64,000 nt of DNA from an uncultured Fibrobacter sp. (GTDB lineage Bacteria; Fibrobacterota; Fibrobacteria; Fibrobacterales; Fibrobacteraceae): assembly GCA_937891805.1 (NCBI GenBank), contig CALATK010000013.1, positions 1 to 64,000 of the forward strand, written 5' to 3'. The number at the start of each line of letters is the position of its first letter. Position 1 is the stretch's first letter. The position numbers and the translations under genes were made by a program. The notes beneath the pieces were generated by a model that saw nothing but the letters and a program-made list of their open reading frames with translations, was not told where the DNA came from and searched no databases. Shown here one piece after another: positions 17,352 to 26,745 of the stretch.

Positions 17352-17411
17352 AATAATTCGGAGTTCAGAATTCGGATTTCGGAATTAGTGATGAAATTTT
17401 AAACCTCATAT
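17352..17411. repeat. Degenerate 7-bp-period repeat between nuoM and nuoN
   Basis: Heptads such as attcgga/gttcaga/attcgga/tttcgga fill the only sizeable gap inside the otherwise tightly packed nuo operon. Confidence 0.55.
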
Positions 17412-18926
17412 CTAAAACCTATTAAATATAGGCGCGATGCTCAGGTCAAGCATGTCGGCAAAAGGCCCGGGGAAAATACCGATCAACAGCAGGCAGAAAA
17501 CCAGCACCACGATGACCAGCTTTTCGCGGAAGCAACCGTCGGTAAGCGTCTGGAACTTGGCGGGCATGGGGCCGTGGAGCATACGGTTGGCCGTCTGCAG
17601 GATATACACCGCCGTGGTGGTGATGGAAAGGATGGCAAGGACGGTGACGATACGGGTGAGGGTAGAATCCTGCTGGAATGCCCCGATAAAGATGGTGCTT
17701 TCGGCAATGAACCCGCTGAAACCGGGCAGGCCAAGGCCCGCAAAGCCCGCAATCACAAAACCGACACCCAGGAAAGGCATCTTTTTCATGATGCCGCCCA
17801 TTTCTGTGATGTCGCGGGTATGGGTGCGCTCATAAATCATGCCGATGGTGGCGAAGAAGAGCCCCGTCAAGAACCCGTGGGAAATCATCTGGAGGCTAGC
17901 ACCCCGCAGGCCCACCGGTGTGAGAGCCGCAAGGCCCAAGAAGATAAGGCCCAGGTGGCTGATGGAACTGTAGGCGGTAATGTACTTGAGGTCCTTGTGG
18001 CGTATGGCGATAAAGGGGCCGAGCACCACGTTGAAGATGAGCAGGGCCACCACGTAGGGGAGCCAAATCTTGGCGGCTTCGGGCATGAGGACAACCTCTA
18101 CAAGTCCCGTCGCAAGCGCACAGATGAGTGTCTTTTTCGGTGTGACGCCTGCCGCCAGCATAGAAACGGCGGTAGGGGCTGCGGAGTGGCCGTCGGGGCT
18201 CCAGAAGTGGAAGGGGAACAGGGAAGAACTGACCGCAAAGCCCATGAACATCAGTGGGAATGCCCACATCTGGAAATCCATGGGGAGAGTCACCTTTGAA
18301 ATTTCCATGAGGCTCCAGCTGCCCGTGCCGCTTTCGAAGTAGAGCCCGAACAGGGTGGCAAGAATCATGGAAGAACCGAAGGCGAGGGTCAAGGTCAGTT
18401 TTTTGCCGCCGTAATCCCTGCGGCCGCTTCCATAGCAGGCAATCATCAGGTACATGCACAGGGCTTCCATCTCGTAGAACACGAAGAACAGCACCAAATC
18501 GAAACTCATGTACACGCCATAGACACTTGTGGCCAAAAGCTGGATCAGGGCGAAGAACACCTTCTGGTTACCCTTGATTTTGTAGCTTACCAGCACGCCC
18601 GCCCAAACGATAAAGGCGGTGAGGGCAAGGAGCAGCATGTTGAGGCCGTCGGCCCCTACGATATAGTGGGCGTTGAAAGCGCTGAGCCAGGGAATGTCGG
18701 TAAAGAACCGTAGCGCAAAGGGAGCGGAGGCCGGGTCGGCAGGGGCTGCACCCAGGGCGAAAACGCGGTAGGTAAGCACGCATACAATAAGGAGCACAAA
18801 ACTGACGGAAACCGTATGGACCGTCCGGAGCGCACGTTCGCAGGTGGAGGGAATCGGGATGCAGGCAAGCACCGTCAAAAGGGGAATGACCCAAATCAGA
18901 TTGAATAGTAACGTTTCCATAAGCAC
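17412..18926 (-). CDS. nuoM: NADH-quinone oxidoreductase subunit M
   Basis: A 504-residue antiporter-like complex I subunit with about 14 membrane helices. Signatures include the conserved Glu-bearing region 'FFVFYEMEALCMYLMI', the TM7-8 segment 'SSLFPFHFWSPDGHSAAPT' and 'TAYSSISHLGLIFLG'. Starts immediately after the nuoL stop (18926/18927), consistent with translational coupling. Confidence 0.95.
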   Translation of the reverse strand: MLMETLLFNLIWVIPLLTVLACIPIPSTCERALRTVHTVSVSFVLLIVCVLTYRVFALGAAPADPASAPFALRFFTDIPWLSAFNAHYIVGADGLNMLLLALTAFIVWAGVLVSYKIKGNQKVFFALIQLLATSVYGVYMSFDLVLFFVFYEMEALCMYLMIACYGSGRRDYGGKKLTLTLAFGSSMILATLFGLYFESGTGSWSLMEISKVTLPMDFQMWAFPLMFMGFAVSSSLFPFHFWSPDGHSAAPTAVSMLAAGVTPKKTLICALATGLVEVVLMPEAAKIWLPYVVALLIFNVVLGPFIAIRHKDLKYITAYSSISHLGLIFLGLAALTPVGLRGASLQMISHGFLTGLFFATIGMIYERTHTRDITEMGGIMKKMPFLGVGFVIAGFAGLGLPGFSGFIAESTIFIGAFQQDSTLTRIVTVLAILSITTTAVYILQTANRMLHGPMPAKFQTLTDGCFREKLVIVVLVFCLLLIGIFPGPFADMLDLSIAPIFNRF

Positions 18927-20882
18927 CTACAGGGGTAGCCCTCCGATGAAGCGCCAGAGCAGAAGTCCGACGATAAGGGTTCCGAGGTAAAAGGGAAGGT
19001 AGCCCGCCTGGGCGGTGCGTACCAGGTCGCCCAGCTTGTGGGTGAACCAGACCGTAAAGGCGAGGATTCCTTCGATAATGTAGTCCTGGATAAAGCGGGC
19101 CGTGGCGGCCACACCTCCGAAAATGAACTGCCGCACCACGGCGTAGTAGATTTCGTCGAAGTAGAACTTGTGGTAGATGACCTTGTAAATGCGACTGCGG
19201 TTGGTATCGTCCAGGGCCCGGTCAATGTTGGATTTGGGCCGCCCGTAGAAGAACCAGGCGAGGGCAAGGGCCACCACCGCAACGGCCACGGCTACCACGG
19301 GAATCCAGCTTGCGTGGGAAAGTTTTACCAAGGTGGGAACGTGGAGTTTTCCGACCACGAAGAACTTCTCGAAAATGCCCTTGCCCAAGAGACCGCTCAA
19401 GAGTGCCGGCACGGCAAGGACCACGATGGGAAGCGTCATGGCAAAGTCTTCGTGGACATGTCCCGCCTTGACGCCTTCGTGACGGGGCGCTCCGTGGAAG
19501 GCCAAGAAGAACAGCCTGAACATGTAGAAGGTGGTAAGCCCGCTGGTCAGGAGGGCTAGGCCGAACACCACGTAGTGGTGGCTCTGGAATGCCGCCAGAA
19601 TGATTTCGTCCTTGGAGAAGAATCCGGAGAAGGGCGGAATGCCGGAAATGGCGAGAACGGAAATAAGGCAGCACCAGTAGGTCCAGGGCATTTTCTTGCG
19701 GAGGCCGCCCATGGCGTCCAAATCGTTGGTATGGACCTGGTGGATGAGGGAGCCTGCAATCAGGAACAGGCTGCACTTGAAGAAGGCATGGGTAAAGATG
19801 TGGAAGGTGGAGGCCGTCCAGCCCGTTGCCACCACCACCTGGCCGATCTTGCAGACGCCCAGGGCAAACATCATGTAGCCCAGCTGCGAAAGGGTGGAGT
19901 AGGCGAGAATCCGTTTGATGTCTTTCTGGGTGCAGGCGATGACCGCCGCAAAGACCATGGTGAAGGCCCCTACCACCATAATCAGCTTCAAGGTGTTGTC
20001 GCAGATGGCGAAGAAGGGGAAAAGCCTTGCCACCAGATAGACTCCCGCCACCACCATGGTGGCGCTGTGGATGATGGAACTGACCGGGGTCGGGCCTTCC
20101 ATGGCGTTAGGTAGCCAGATATGCATGGGGAACATGGCGGATTTTCCCCAGCCGCCGGTGAAAATCATCACGGAACCCAGCACCAGGGCCTCTGCCTTGG
20201 TAACGGTGCAAATCCCGAGGTTGATGGTCTCGCCCTTGAAGGCGTGGAGGCTCAAGTCGTTCAGGGTAGAAAAGTCGAAACTGCCTACCACGTAGCTTAC
20301 CAGCACGATGCCGAACAAGAAGAAGCTGTCGGCAAAGCGGGTGAGGATAAAGGCCTGCTTGGAGGCACTTACCGCCGAGGGCTTGTGGTACCAGAACCCG
20401 ATGAGCAGGTAGCTGGAAACGCCCACCAGTTCCCAGAAGATGAACATCTGGAAAAGGTTGGTGGCGGCCACCAGGCCAAGCATGCTGAAGCTGAACAGGG
20501 AAAGCAGGCTGAAGAACCGCCCTGCGGAAGGATCTTCCCGCATGTAGCCCACGCTGTAGATGTTCACCATGAAACTGATGAAGGTCACTACCACAAGCAT
20601 CATCAGCGAAAGCGGGTCGATGAGCATGCCGATGGTGGCGGCGAGGTTTCCTGCAAAGGTGAGGAAGTCGTGCTGGAAAAGGACGGTCTTGTTCGGGGCG
20701 AAATCCGAGGTGAAGTAATGCAGGGCCAAGGTGGCCGCACACACGAAAGCAATGCCGTTACAGGCGATGGCGAGAGCCGCTGCCGCCTTGTGGCACTTGT
20801 TGCCCAGGAACAGTCCGTTCACCACGAAGGTGAGCAGGGGCAATGCCAGAATCAAATAACCGAGGGTCATATCGTTAATCAT
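18927..20882 (-). CDS. nuoL: NADH-quinone oxidoreductase subunit L
   Basis: The largest antiporter-like subunit of complex I (651 residues). It shows the conserved 'FIFWELVGVSSYLLIGFW' (Glu on TM5), 'KSAMFPMHIWLPNAMEGPTPVSS' and 'LAYSTLSQLGYMM' motifs, plus the C-terminal amphipathic lateral-helix region and final anchor. It overlaps the nuoK stop by a few bases. Confidence 0.95.
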   Translation of the reverse strand: MINDMTLGYLILALPLLTFVVNGLFLGNKCHKAAAALAIACNGIAFVCAATLALHYFTSDFAPNKTVLFQHDFLTFAGNLAATIGMLIDPLSLMMLVVVTFISFMVNIYSVGYMREDPSAGRFFSLLSLFSFSMLGLVAATNLFQMFIFWELVGVSSYLLIGFWYHKPSAVSASKQAFILTRFADSFFLFGIVLVSYVVGSFDFSTLNDLSLHAFKGETINLGICTVTKAEALVLGSVMIFTGGWGKSAMFPMHIWLPNAMEGPTPVSSIIHSATMVVAGVYLVARLFPFFAICDNTLKLIMVVGAFTMVFAAVIACTQKDIKRILAYSTLSQLGYMMFALGVCKIGQVVVATGWTASTFHIFTHAFFKCSLFLIAGSLIHQVHTNDLDAMGGLRKKMPWTYWCCLISVLAISGIPPFSGFFSKDEIILAAFQSHHYVVFGLALLTSGLTTFYMFRLFFLAFHGAPRHEGVKAGHVHEDFAMTLPIVVLAVPALLSGLLGKGIFEKFFVVGKLHVPTLVKLSHASWIPVVAVAVAVVALALAWFFYGRPKSNIDRALDDTNRSRIYKVIYHKFYFDEIYYAVVRQFIFGGVAATARFIQDYIIEGILAFTVWFTHKLGDLVRTAQAGYLPFYLGTLIVGLLLWRFIGGLPL

Positions 20883-21180
20883 GCAAGTCCCTCAACTGGT
20901 CGGCGTCAAGGCTGTGGTGCCTGCGGTACATGGTGACGATAATGGCAAGGGCGATTGCCATTTCGCAGGCGGTAACGGCGATGACGAAAATACTGAACAG
21001 GGCGCCCGCGGTAGAGTCTTGGGCGGTAAAGTAGGCAAAAGAAATAAAGTTGATGTTGGCGGCGTTCAGCATGAGCTCGATGGAAATGAGCATGCCGATC
21101 AGGTGGCGGCGGCGCATCAGGCCCCAAACGCCAATGCCAAAGAGCAAGAATGCGAGAATTAGGCAATTCATCAGGTTCAT
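20875..21180 (-). CDS. nuoK: NADH-quinone oxidoreductase subunit K
   Basis: A 101-residue, three-helix complex I subunit. The conserved glutamates lie in 'MLISIELMLNAANINF' and 'ACEMAIALAIIV', which line the proton path. Its ATG overlaps the nuoJ stop (ATGA at 21177-21180) and its 3' end overlaps nuoL. Confidence 0.95.
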   Translation of the reverse strand: MNLMNCLILAFLLFGIGVWGLMRRRHLIGMLISIELMLNAANINFISFAYFTAQDSTAGALFSIFVIAVTACEMAIALAIIVTMYRRHHSLDADQLRDLHD

Positions 21181-21770
21181 TGCTTCACCTCCTTTTCCTT
21201 TTCCACCTCGTCCTTTGTCTTGCGGGCGATGGTGATGGCGCAGATAAGGGTCATCAGGAGCAAGACGCTAACCACCTCGAAGGGGATAATAAAGCTGTCC
21301 TGGGTGTAACCCAGAAGGCGCATGGCAAAGTTTTGCAAACTGGAATAGTCCGGAGCCGAAGCCACAACCCCGCTGGAAAGTTCCGGCATGGGCAGCAGGC
21401 ACTTGACCATCACGAACACGAAGGCGATGGACAGGGCGAAGGCGGCAAAGACTCTCGGAATCTTGGTGGCAAAGGCGTCTTCGCCCAGGTGGCTGGTAAG
21501 CAAGATGGTAAACACCACGAAAATCACCACGCCGCCGATATAGACCATCACCTGGGCGAGCGCGATAAATTCGGCGTGCAGGAGCAGGTAGAGGATGGCG
21601 GTAGTCACGAAGGAGAAAATCAGGAACACGGCGCTCTGCAAGATGTTCTTGACAGCAACGGTAAAGACCGCCGTCACGAGCATGACGATGGCTACGGCGT
21701 AAAAGGCGATATCCATTCCCCCGTGGGGGAACGACTGCGCTAGTTCTGGAAGCTGAAGGCCTGGAAACAT
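21177..21770 (-). CDS. nuoJ: NADH-quinone oxidoreductase subunit J
   Basis: A 197-residue complex I subunit with five predicted helices, containing the family segment 'EFIALAQVMVYIGGVVIFVVFTILL'. The charged C-terminal tail (KTKDEVEKEKEVKQ) is cytoplasmic. Its ATG overlaps the nuoI stop by one base (TAATG). Confidence 0.94.
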   Translation of the reverse strand: MFPGLQLPELAQSFPHGGMDIAFYAVAIVMLVTAVFTVAVKNILQSAVFLIFSFVTTAILYLLLHAEFIALAQVMVYIGGVVIFVVFTILLTSHLGEDAFATKIPRVFAAFALSIAFVFVMVKCLLPMPELSSGVVASAPDYSSLQNFAMRLLGYTQDSFIIPFEVVSVLLLMTLICAITIARKTKDEVEKEKEVKQ

Positions 21771-22243
21771 TATCCCTGTCCCTCCTTCTTGTTGAGAATC
21801 ATTTCAAGGGTATTGGGGTCGGTAGTGGCCACCTCGAAATCCTGGTTCATGCGGATAGCCCCGAAGGGGCAGGCCTCTACGCAGAGCCCGCACTGGGTGC
21901 AGCTGGCAAAGTGATAAACATAACGGCCCAGCACCTTTTTGCCGGCGATGTTCTTGGTGGAAAGCACGTTGATGGAAGCGTTGGGGCAGGCACGCTCGCA
22001 CATGCCGCAAGCGGTGCAGTGGTTGTTGCCGTCGGCGTCTTCGATCATTTCCAGACGGCCGCGGTAGCGGGGGTGCATCTTGAGGGTTTTCCGGTTTTCG
22101 GGATACTGCTCGGTAACGATGCGTCTTGGGTCTATAAAATACTTGAAGGTCACGGACAGCCCGCACAGCAGGCTCCAGGGGCCTGTGATGCAGCGCTTCA
22201 GGTAACGCTTGATATACGGAATGAATGAACTACTCTCTTGCAT
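21770..22243 (-). CDS. nuoI: NADH-quinone oxidoreductase subunit I (2 x [4Fe-4S])
   Basis: A 157-residue ferredoxin-like subunit carrying clusters N6a and N6b. Two CxxCxxCxxxCP motifs are seen: CTACGMCERACP and CTQCGLCVEACP. The N-terminal amphipathic helix and the 'PRYRGRLEM' segment are typical. It transfers electrons to NuoB near the quinone site. Confidence 0.95.
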   Translation of the reverse strand: MQESSSFIPYIKRYLKRCITGPWSLLCGLSVTFKYFIDPRRIVTEQYPENRKTLKMHPRYRGRLEMIEDADGNNHCTACGMCERACPNASINVLSTKNIAGKKVLGRYVYHFASCTQCGLCVEACPFGAIRMNQDFEVATTDPNTLEMILNKKEGQG

Positions 22244-22252
22244 AAAACAATC

Positions 22253-23374
22253 CTACCCACTAATCGCTATCCACGCCGCACCTGCCGTGAGCAGCACCAG
22301 GTTCACCGGCAACAGGAACTTCCATTCGAAATCCATAAGCTGGTCTACACGGGGCCGCACAAATGTCCAGCGGACCATCATGTAGCACCAGATCATAAAG
22401 AACACCTTTCCAAAGAACCACACCAGGCCAGGCACCATGTTAAGAACGTTGTCCACCGCGGCAATGCCGATACAGGGGGCATGGAATCCGCCCAAGAAGC
22501 AGGTAGTGGCCAAAGCCGAGTTGGTGACCAGGGCGATGTATTCGGCCAGGTAGAACATGGCGAATGGCGTGCCGTTGTATTCCGTGTGGTAGCCGCCGGT
22601 GAGTTCCTGTTCTGCTTCGGCGATGTCGAAGGGGGCGCGGTTCATTTCGGCGGTGCTGGAAATGAAGAACAGAATGAAGGCGATAAAGCCCAGCACGGGT
22701 ATCTTGAAAATCCACCAGTCGAAAACCGTTCCCTGCTGGCTCATGGTGATGTCCATCAGGTTGGTAGATCCGGAAATCATTACCACGAACAGAAGGATCA
22801 TGGCGAAGGAAATTTCGTAACTGATAATCTGGGCGCCGCTACGGAGTGCCCCCAGCAAGGAATACTTGTTGTTGCTGCTCCAGCCGCCCAGCAAAATGCC
22901 CAGCACGCCGAAACCGTTCACCGCGATAATCAGGGGAATGCCCATGGAGACGTCGGCCACCACTAGGTCCTTGCTGAAGGGGATCAGGGCACAAACCATG
23001 AAGGGGGCAATCAGCACGATCATGGGTGCCGTGTAGAACATCAGCTTGTCTGCACCACTGGGGGCATAGACTTCCTTGAAGAGCATCTTGAGCACGTCGG
23101 CGATGGTCTGTATAGTACCGTGCCATCCCAGGCGCATGGGGCCAAGACGGCACTGCACGTGGGCGCAGACCTTGCGCTCCATGTAGATGAGAATAGGGGC
23201 AGAACCGATGTTCACGGCGCAGACCGCGATGATGCAGATGACGGCGTTGATCAAGAAGGCGACGACGCTGTCCAAAGTCTCGGACTGAAAGGCTACAGGC
23301 AGGTAGGCGGTCACCTGGGGAACCAGGTTCCTCACAAAATCGCCGATAGGATTGGTAACGGAAGGGACAAACAT
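22253..23374 (-). CDS. nuoH: NADH-quinone oxidoreductase subunit H
   Basis: A 373-residue membrane subunit forming the quinone entry chamber. Signatures include 'YMERKVCAHVQCRLGPMRLGWHGTIQTIADVLK' (first loop) and 'MNRAPFDIAEAEQELTGGYHTEY' (acidic loop). The N-terminus is somewhat longer than usual. Tightly spaced behind nuoD (3 bp) and before nuoI (9 bp). Confidence 0.95.
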   Translation of the reverse strand: MFVPSVTNPIGDFVRNLVPQVTAYLPVAFQSETLDSVVAFLINAVICIIAVCAVNIGSAPILIYMERKVCAHVQCRLGPMRLGWHGTIQTIADVLKMLFKEVYAPSGADKLMFYTAPMIVLIAPFMVCALIPFSKDLVVADVSMGIPLIIAVNGFGVLGILLGGWSSNNKYSLLGALRSGAQIISYEISFAMILLFVVMISGSTNLMDITMSQQGTVFDWWIFKIPVLGFIAFILFFISSTAEMNRAPFDIAEAEQELTGGYHTEYNGTPFAMFYLAEYIALVTNSALATTCFLGGFHAPCIGIAAVDNVLNMVPGLVWFFGKVFFMIWCYMMVRWTFVRPRVDQLMDFEWKFLLPVNLVLLTAGAAWIAISG

Positions 23375-23377
23375 AAA

Positions 23378-24517
23378 CTACCTGTCAATTTCGGGAATCA
23401 CGGGGTCCAAGGTGGCAAGGATGGTCACCAGGTCTGAAATCTTGTGGCCCTGGACCATCTTGTTGAGGGCCGCGATGTGGGGGAAACTTGGACCGCGTGT
23501 GTGTATGCGGTAGGGCTTCTCGCCGGTAGTGGCGGCTACTACGTAGGTGGCGTAGAGCCCCTTGGCGGTCTCGATTTCGCTGTAGTAGCGGCCCACCGGC
23601 AAACGCACCGGCTTTTCTTTGGAGCGCCAAGGCCCTTCGGTGGGGAACCGGTCGATACACTGCCGGAGGATTTTCATGGACTCGTGGATTTCGGCGATAC
23701 GCACCGTGTAACGGTCGTAGCAGTCCCCGTTGTAGGTCACGGGAACTTCGAAATCGAAGGAGTCGTAGATGCTGTAGGGGTTCGCCCGGCGCACGTCAAA
23801 GTTTACGCCGCTGGCCCTGAGTACAGGACCTGAGCATCCGTAGGCGATGGCGTCTTCCTTGGAGAGAATCCCTATGCCCTTGCTGCGCTCCAGAACAATG
23901 ATGTTCTTGGAAAGGAACCGCTAGTAGTCCTTCATGGTATCTACCATGTGGTCAAGGAAAGCCTTGACTCTGGGAATAAACGTGTCGGGAACGTCGTAGC
24001 GTGATCCGCCCGGCCTAAAGAAGTTGGTGGTGAGTCTGGAGCCCGTCACCTCTTCCAAGATGTCGTGGATCATCTCACGTTCCTTGAAACCGTACAGCAG
24101 GCAGGTTTGTCCGCCCAGGTCGCCGCCGAAGCAGGCGAAGAATACCAGGTGGCTAGCGATACGGCCCAGTTCCTGGAGCATCACGCGGATATATTCCGCT
24201 TTTTCAGGAACGCCGATGTTCATACCCTTTTCTAGGGCGATGACCACTCCCAGGTTGTTCTGGATGGCGGTGAGGTAGTCCTGACGGTCGCTCAGGGCGA
24301 TATACTGCAGGTAACTCATGGATTCGGCCTGCTTTTCCATACCGCGATGGATATAGCCGAAATGGGGAACCAGCTCAACGATGGTCTCTCCGTCCATACG
24401 GAGTGCCAAACGGAGAGCACCGTGGGTACTGGGGTGTTGAGGCCCCATGTTGATGAAAAATTCTTCGGTGTTGGTTTCACGCTGGATGCGGAATCCCGGA
24501 GGAAGCATTCCTGTCAT
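23378..24517 (-). pseudogene. nuoD: NADH-quinone oxidoreductase subunit D interrupted by an in-frame TAG
   Basis: The 49-kDa subunit that, with NuoB, forms the quinone-reduction site. The frame is homologous over its full length (379 codons) but codon 199, at 23921-23923, is TAG. Upstream: 'NMGPQHPSTHGALRL', the 'YIHRGMEK' motif and 'FFRPGGSRYDVP'. Immediately downstream, in the same frame and with no other stop: RFLSKNIIVLERSKGIGI, then 'DAIAYGCSGPVLRASGVNFDVRR' and the expected C-terminus ending DPVIPEIDR. One base change (for example CAG to TAG) explains the break. It may be a sequencing or assembly error, a recent nonsense mutation, or a suppressed stop; complex I would be non-functional if it is read as a stop. 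It overlaps nuoBC by 4 bp. Confidence 0.9.
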
Positions 24518-25773
24518 ACGGGCCTCCTGATCATTTCCGGGTGGGTAAAGTCCTTGCGCAGGGGGTAACCTACGAAGTCATCGTCCAAAAAGATTCGGCG
24601 CTGGTCGGGGTGGCCCACGAAGTCGATGCCGAACATGTCGTAAACTTCACGTTCCTTGAATTCCGCCGCCGGATACAGGTGGCTGATGCTGGGGGCGTGG
24701 GCAAGGAGCGCCGTGGCCCGCTGCTCTTCGGGAATGGAAAAGTTTTTTTTCAGTTGCAGGCAGAGGAACAGCTTGTGTCCGTGTTCCATGCTGCGGAACT
24801 GGGAGACTACGTCAAAATGGTCGTCGTAGTCAATGCCTACGATGTCGATGAGGTAGTCCATCTTGAGGCTGGCCTCATCCTTGATGAATTCCACCATGGG
24901 CAGGTAGTCTTCGGGAGTGACCATCACTTCTAGCGGTCGGTCCGCCGGCATGGCGGCCACCACGTCTTCCACAGGGTCTTCGCTGTGGGTATGCACCGTT
25001 ACCGCCGGGAATTTTTCCTTCAGCTTTGCGTAGATGTCGGACTGGGTAAGCCCCATGCGCTTGAAGGGGACCCGCTCCACTTCGGGAAAGTCCTCTTTCT
25101 TGATGCGGATGGGCTTGAAACTGGACTTGTAGTCGGGATTTTCTTCCTTGAACTTGGCCCTGGCTTCTGCCATTTCTTCGTCTTTCATCTCTTCCAGGGC
25201 GGCCCAGGTCTTGGCGGCTTCGCGGTAGCGGTCCATGGTGGACACGTCCTTGGGTTCGCCGACCTGCCAGGGGTTACGGCAGGTCTCCTTCAGGATTTTT
25301 TCACGGAGGGTCAGAAGCCCGTGGAAAAGGGCTTCTGGTCTGGGCGGACATCCTGGGACGAACACGTCTACGGGAATCAGGTTCTGGGCGCCACGGACTA
25401 CGGAGTAGTTGTCGTAGATGAAGGGCCCGCCGCTGATGGTGCAGGCGCCCATGGCGATGGCGTACTTGGGGCCAGGAATCTGCTCCCACAACATCTGGAT
25501 GGCAGGCGCCATGAGGCGGGTGATGGTTCCCGCCAAAATAAACAGGTCCGCCTGCCTAGGTGAACTGCGGAATACTTCACTGCCAAATCGGGCGATGTCG
25601 TAACGGGCCATGGAACTGCTCATCATCTCGATGGCGCAGCAGCTGGTGCCGTAGGTTAGGGGCCAAATGGAGTTTGCCCGGGCCCAGTTCACCACGTAGT
25701 CGATGGCGTTTACCACGTACTTACCGCCCGGAATAGGGTCCAGGATTTTTGGAGCAAAATTGATTATTCCCAT
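24514..25773 (-). CDS. nuoBC: Fused NADH-quinone oxidoreductase subunits B and C
   Basis: A 419-residue fusion. Residues about 1-165 are NuoB, with the cluster N2 ligands in 'YGTSCCAIEMM', 'GACTISGG' and 'VPGCPPRPEAL'. A charged helical linker spans about 170-250 (DEEMAEARAKFKEENP). Residues about 255-419 are NuoC (30-kDa subunit), ending with the family block 'ERE VYDMFGIDFVGHPDQRRIFL' and 'YPLRKDF'. The familiar fusion in E. coli is C with D; here B and C are joined while D is separate. No stop or frameshift is visible in the linker. Confidence 0.93.
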   Translation of the reverse strand: MGIINFAPKILDPIPGGKYVVNAIDYVVNWARANSIWPLTYGTSCCAIEMMSSSMARYDIARFGSEVFRSSPRQADLFILAGTITRLMAPAIQMLWEQIPGPKYAIAMGACTISGGPFIYDNYSVVRGAQNLIPVDVFVPGCPPRPEALFHGLLTLREKILKETCRNPWQVGEPKDVSTMDRYREAAKTWAALEEMKDEEMAEARAKFKEENPDYKSSFKPIRIKKEDFPEVERVPFKRMGLTQSDIYAKLKEKFPAVTVHTHSEDPVEDVVAAMPADRPLEVMVTPEDYLPMVEFIKDEASLKMDYLIDIVGIDYDDHFDVVSQFRSMEHGHKLFLCLQLKKNFSIPEEQRATALLAHAPSISHLYPAAEFKEREVYDMFGIDFVGHPDQRRIFLDDDFVGYPLRKDFTHPEMIRRPV

Positions 25774-26144
25774 TTCAGGATTCCTTTTTTCCAGGCGTAG
25801 GCGAGGCCGGAAACGAGAATGGCCATAAATATCACAAGGTCAATGATAACGACCGCAGGGGCGAGGGGCGTGTTCCCTGCCATGATTTCCTTGAAGTTCA
25901 TGAGCACGGGATACAGGAACAAAGCTTCGATGTCGAATACCAGGAACAAGAGCGCGAACAGGTAGTAGCCCACCTTGAACTGGATACGGGCGTTTCCGAT
26001 GGTCTGCATGCCGCATTCGTAGGGGGCCATCTTGTTCTTGGTGTTCTTGGTACGGTAGCCCAGCAAAAGTCCGGTGACGGTAGCCGCCGCGGCGATGAAG
26101 GCACCCAAGAAGAGGAAAAATGATAATATGATGTATTCGGACAT
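25764..26144 (-). CDS. nuoA: NADH-quinone oxidoreductase subunit A
   Basis: A three-helix complex I subunit of about 126 residues with the conserved 'PYECGMQ' and 'LFLVFDIEALFLYP' motifs (acidic residues of the quinone-coupling region). I chose the ATG at 26144 (MSEYIIL) with GAGAAG upstream; a 16-residue longer frame exists but has no ribosome site. It overlaps nuoBC by 10 bp. The upstream gene ends 13 bp away, so nuoA is probably co-transcribed with rel. Confidence 0.94.
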   Translation of the reverse strand: MSEYIILSFFLFLGAFIAAAATVTGLLLGYRTKNTKNKMAPYECGMQTIGNARIQFKVGYYLFALLFLVFDIEALFLYPVLMNFKEIMAGNTPLAPAVVIIDLVIFMAILVSGLAYAWKKGILKWE

Positions 26145-26157
26145 CTCGCAACTTCTC

Positions 26158-26745
26158 TTAGTAGAAATTCTGTAATTCCTGTATAGTTCCAAAAAGGGTG
26201 TTGCCTATCTGGAACCGTTCAACGATATGCTTTACCAGCTCCCGGAATTCCTTGATGGTGGCAAGGGACATGGCCGAAAGCTTTTCCTGGATAGAACTGA
26301 CGAATCCCTTGTCCACCGGTTGCGCTTTCATACCCTGCATGTTCATGCCCCAGTCGTGGAGCATCTTGTCGGTGTCGATTCGGGCGATGATATAGTGGGT
26401 GGTAGAAAGCAGTTCCCGCAGAAAGTGCACCAGGAAGATTTCTTCTTGCAGAATGCCCCAGCGCTTGTCCTTGGAATACAGCGTGGCCTCTTCGGCCTTG
26501 CCGTAAAAGATGGCGGCTTGGGCGTATTCCAGGCAGGTGGTAATCAGGCGCTCGTAGTGCTTGATTTCTTGCTGCAGGTGGGCGAACCATTCTTCGTCGA
26601 ACTTGCCTCCGGTGGTGCCGTTATAGTCGTTGGGCAACAGCGCCCTGAAGGCGTAATAGACCTCTTCGTAGTATCGGTTCCGCATGCGGCAGTTGAAGGC
26701 CCTGTTCTTCAGGGTGTAGTCGCTATGGTGCAGGGGCGTCATCAT
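26158..26745 (-). CDS. Hypothetical protein between rel and nuoA
   Basis: A 195-residue soluble, mostly helical protein, rich in aromatic residues and charged helices (for example QQEIKHYERLITTCLEYAQ). No signal peptide, membrane helix or known motif is recognised. Its ATG overlaps the rel stop (ATGA), and it ends 13 bp before nuoA, so it is translated between a stringent-response enzyme and complex I. I cannot assign a function. Confidence 0.75.
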   Translation of the reverse strand: MMTPLHHSDYTLKNRAFNCRMRNRYYEEVYYAFRALLPNDYNGTTGGKFDEEWFAHLQQEIKHYERLITTCLEYAQAAIFYGKAEEATLYSKDKRWGILQEEIFLVHFLRELLSTTHYIIARIDTDKMLHDWGMNMQGMKAQPVDKGFVSSIQEKLSAMSLATIKEFRELVKHIVERFQIGNTLFGTIQELQNFY

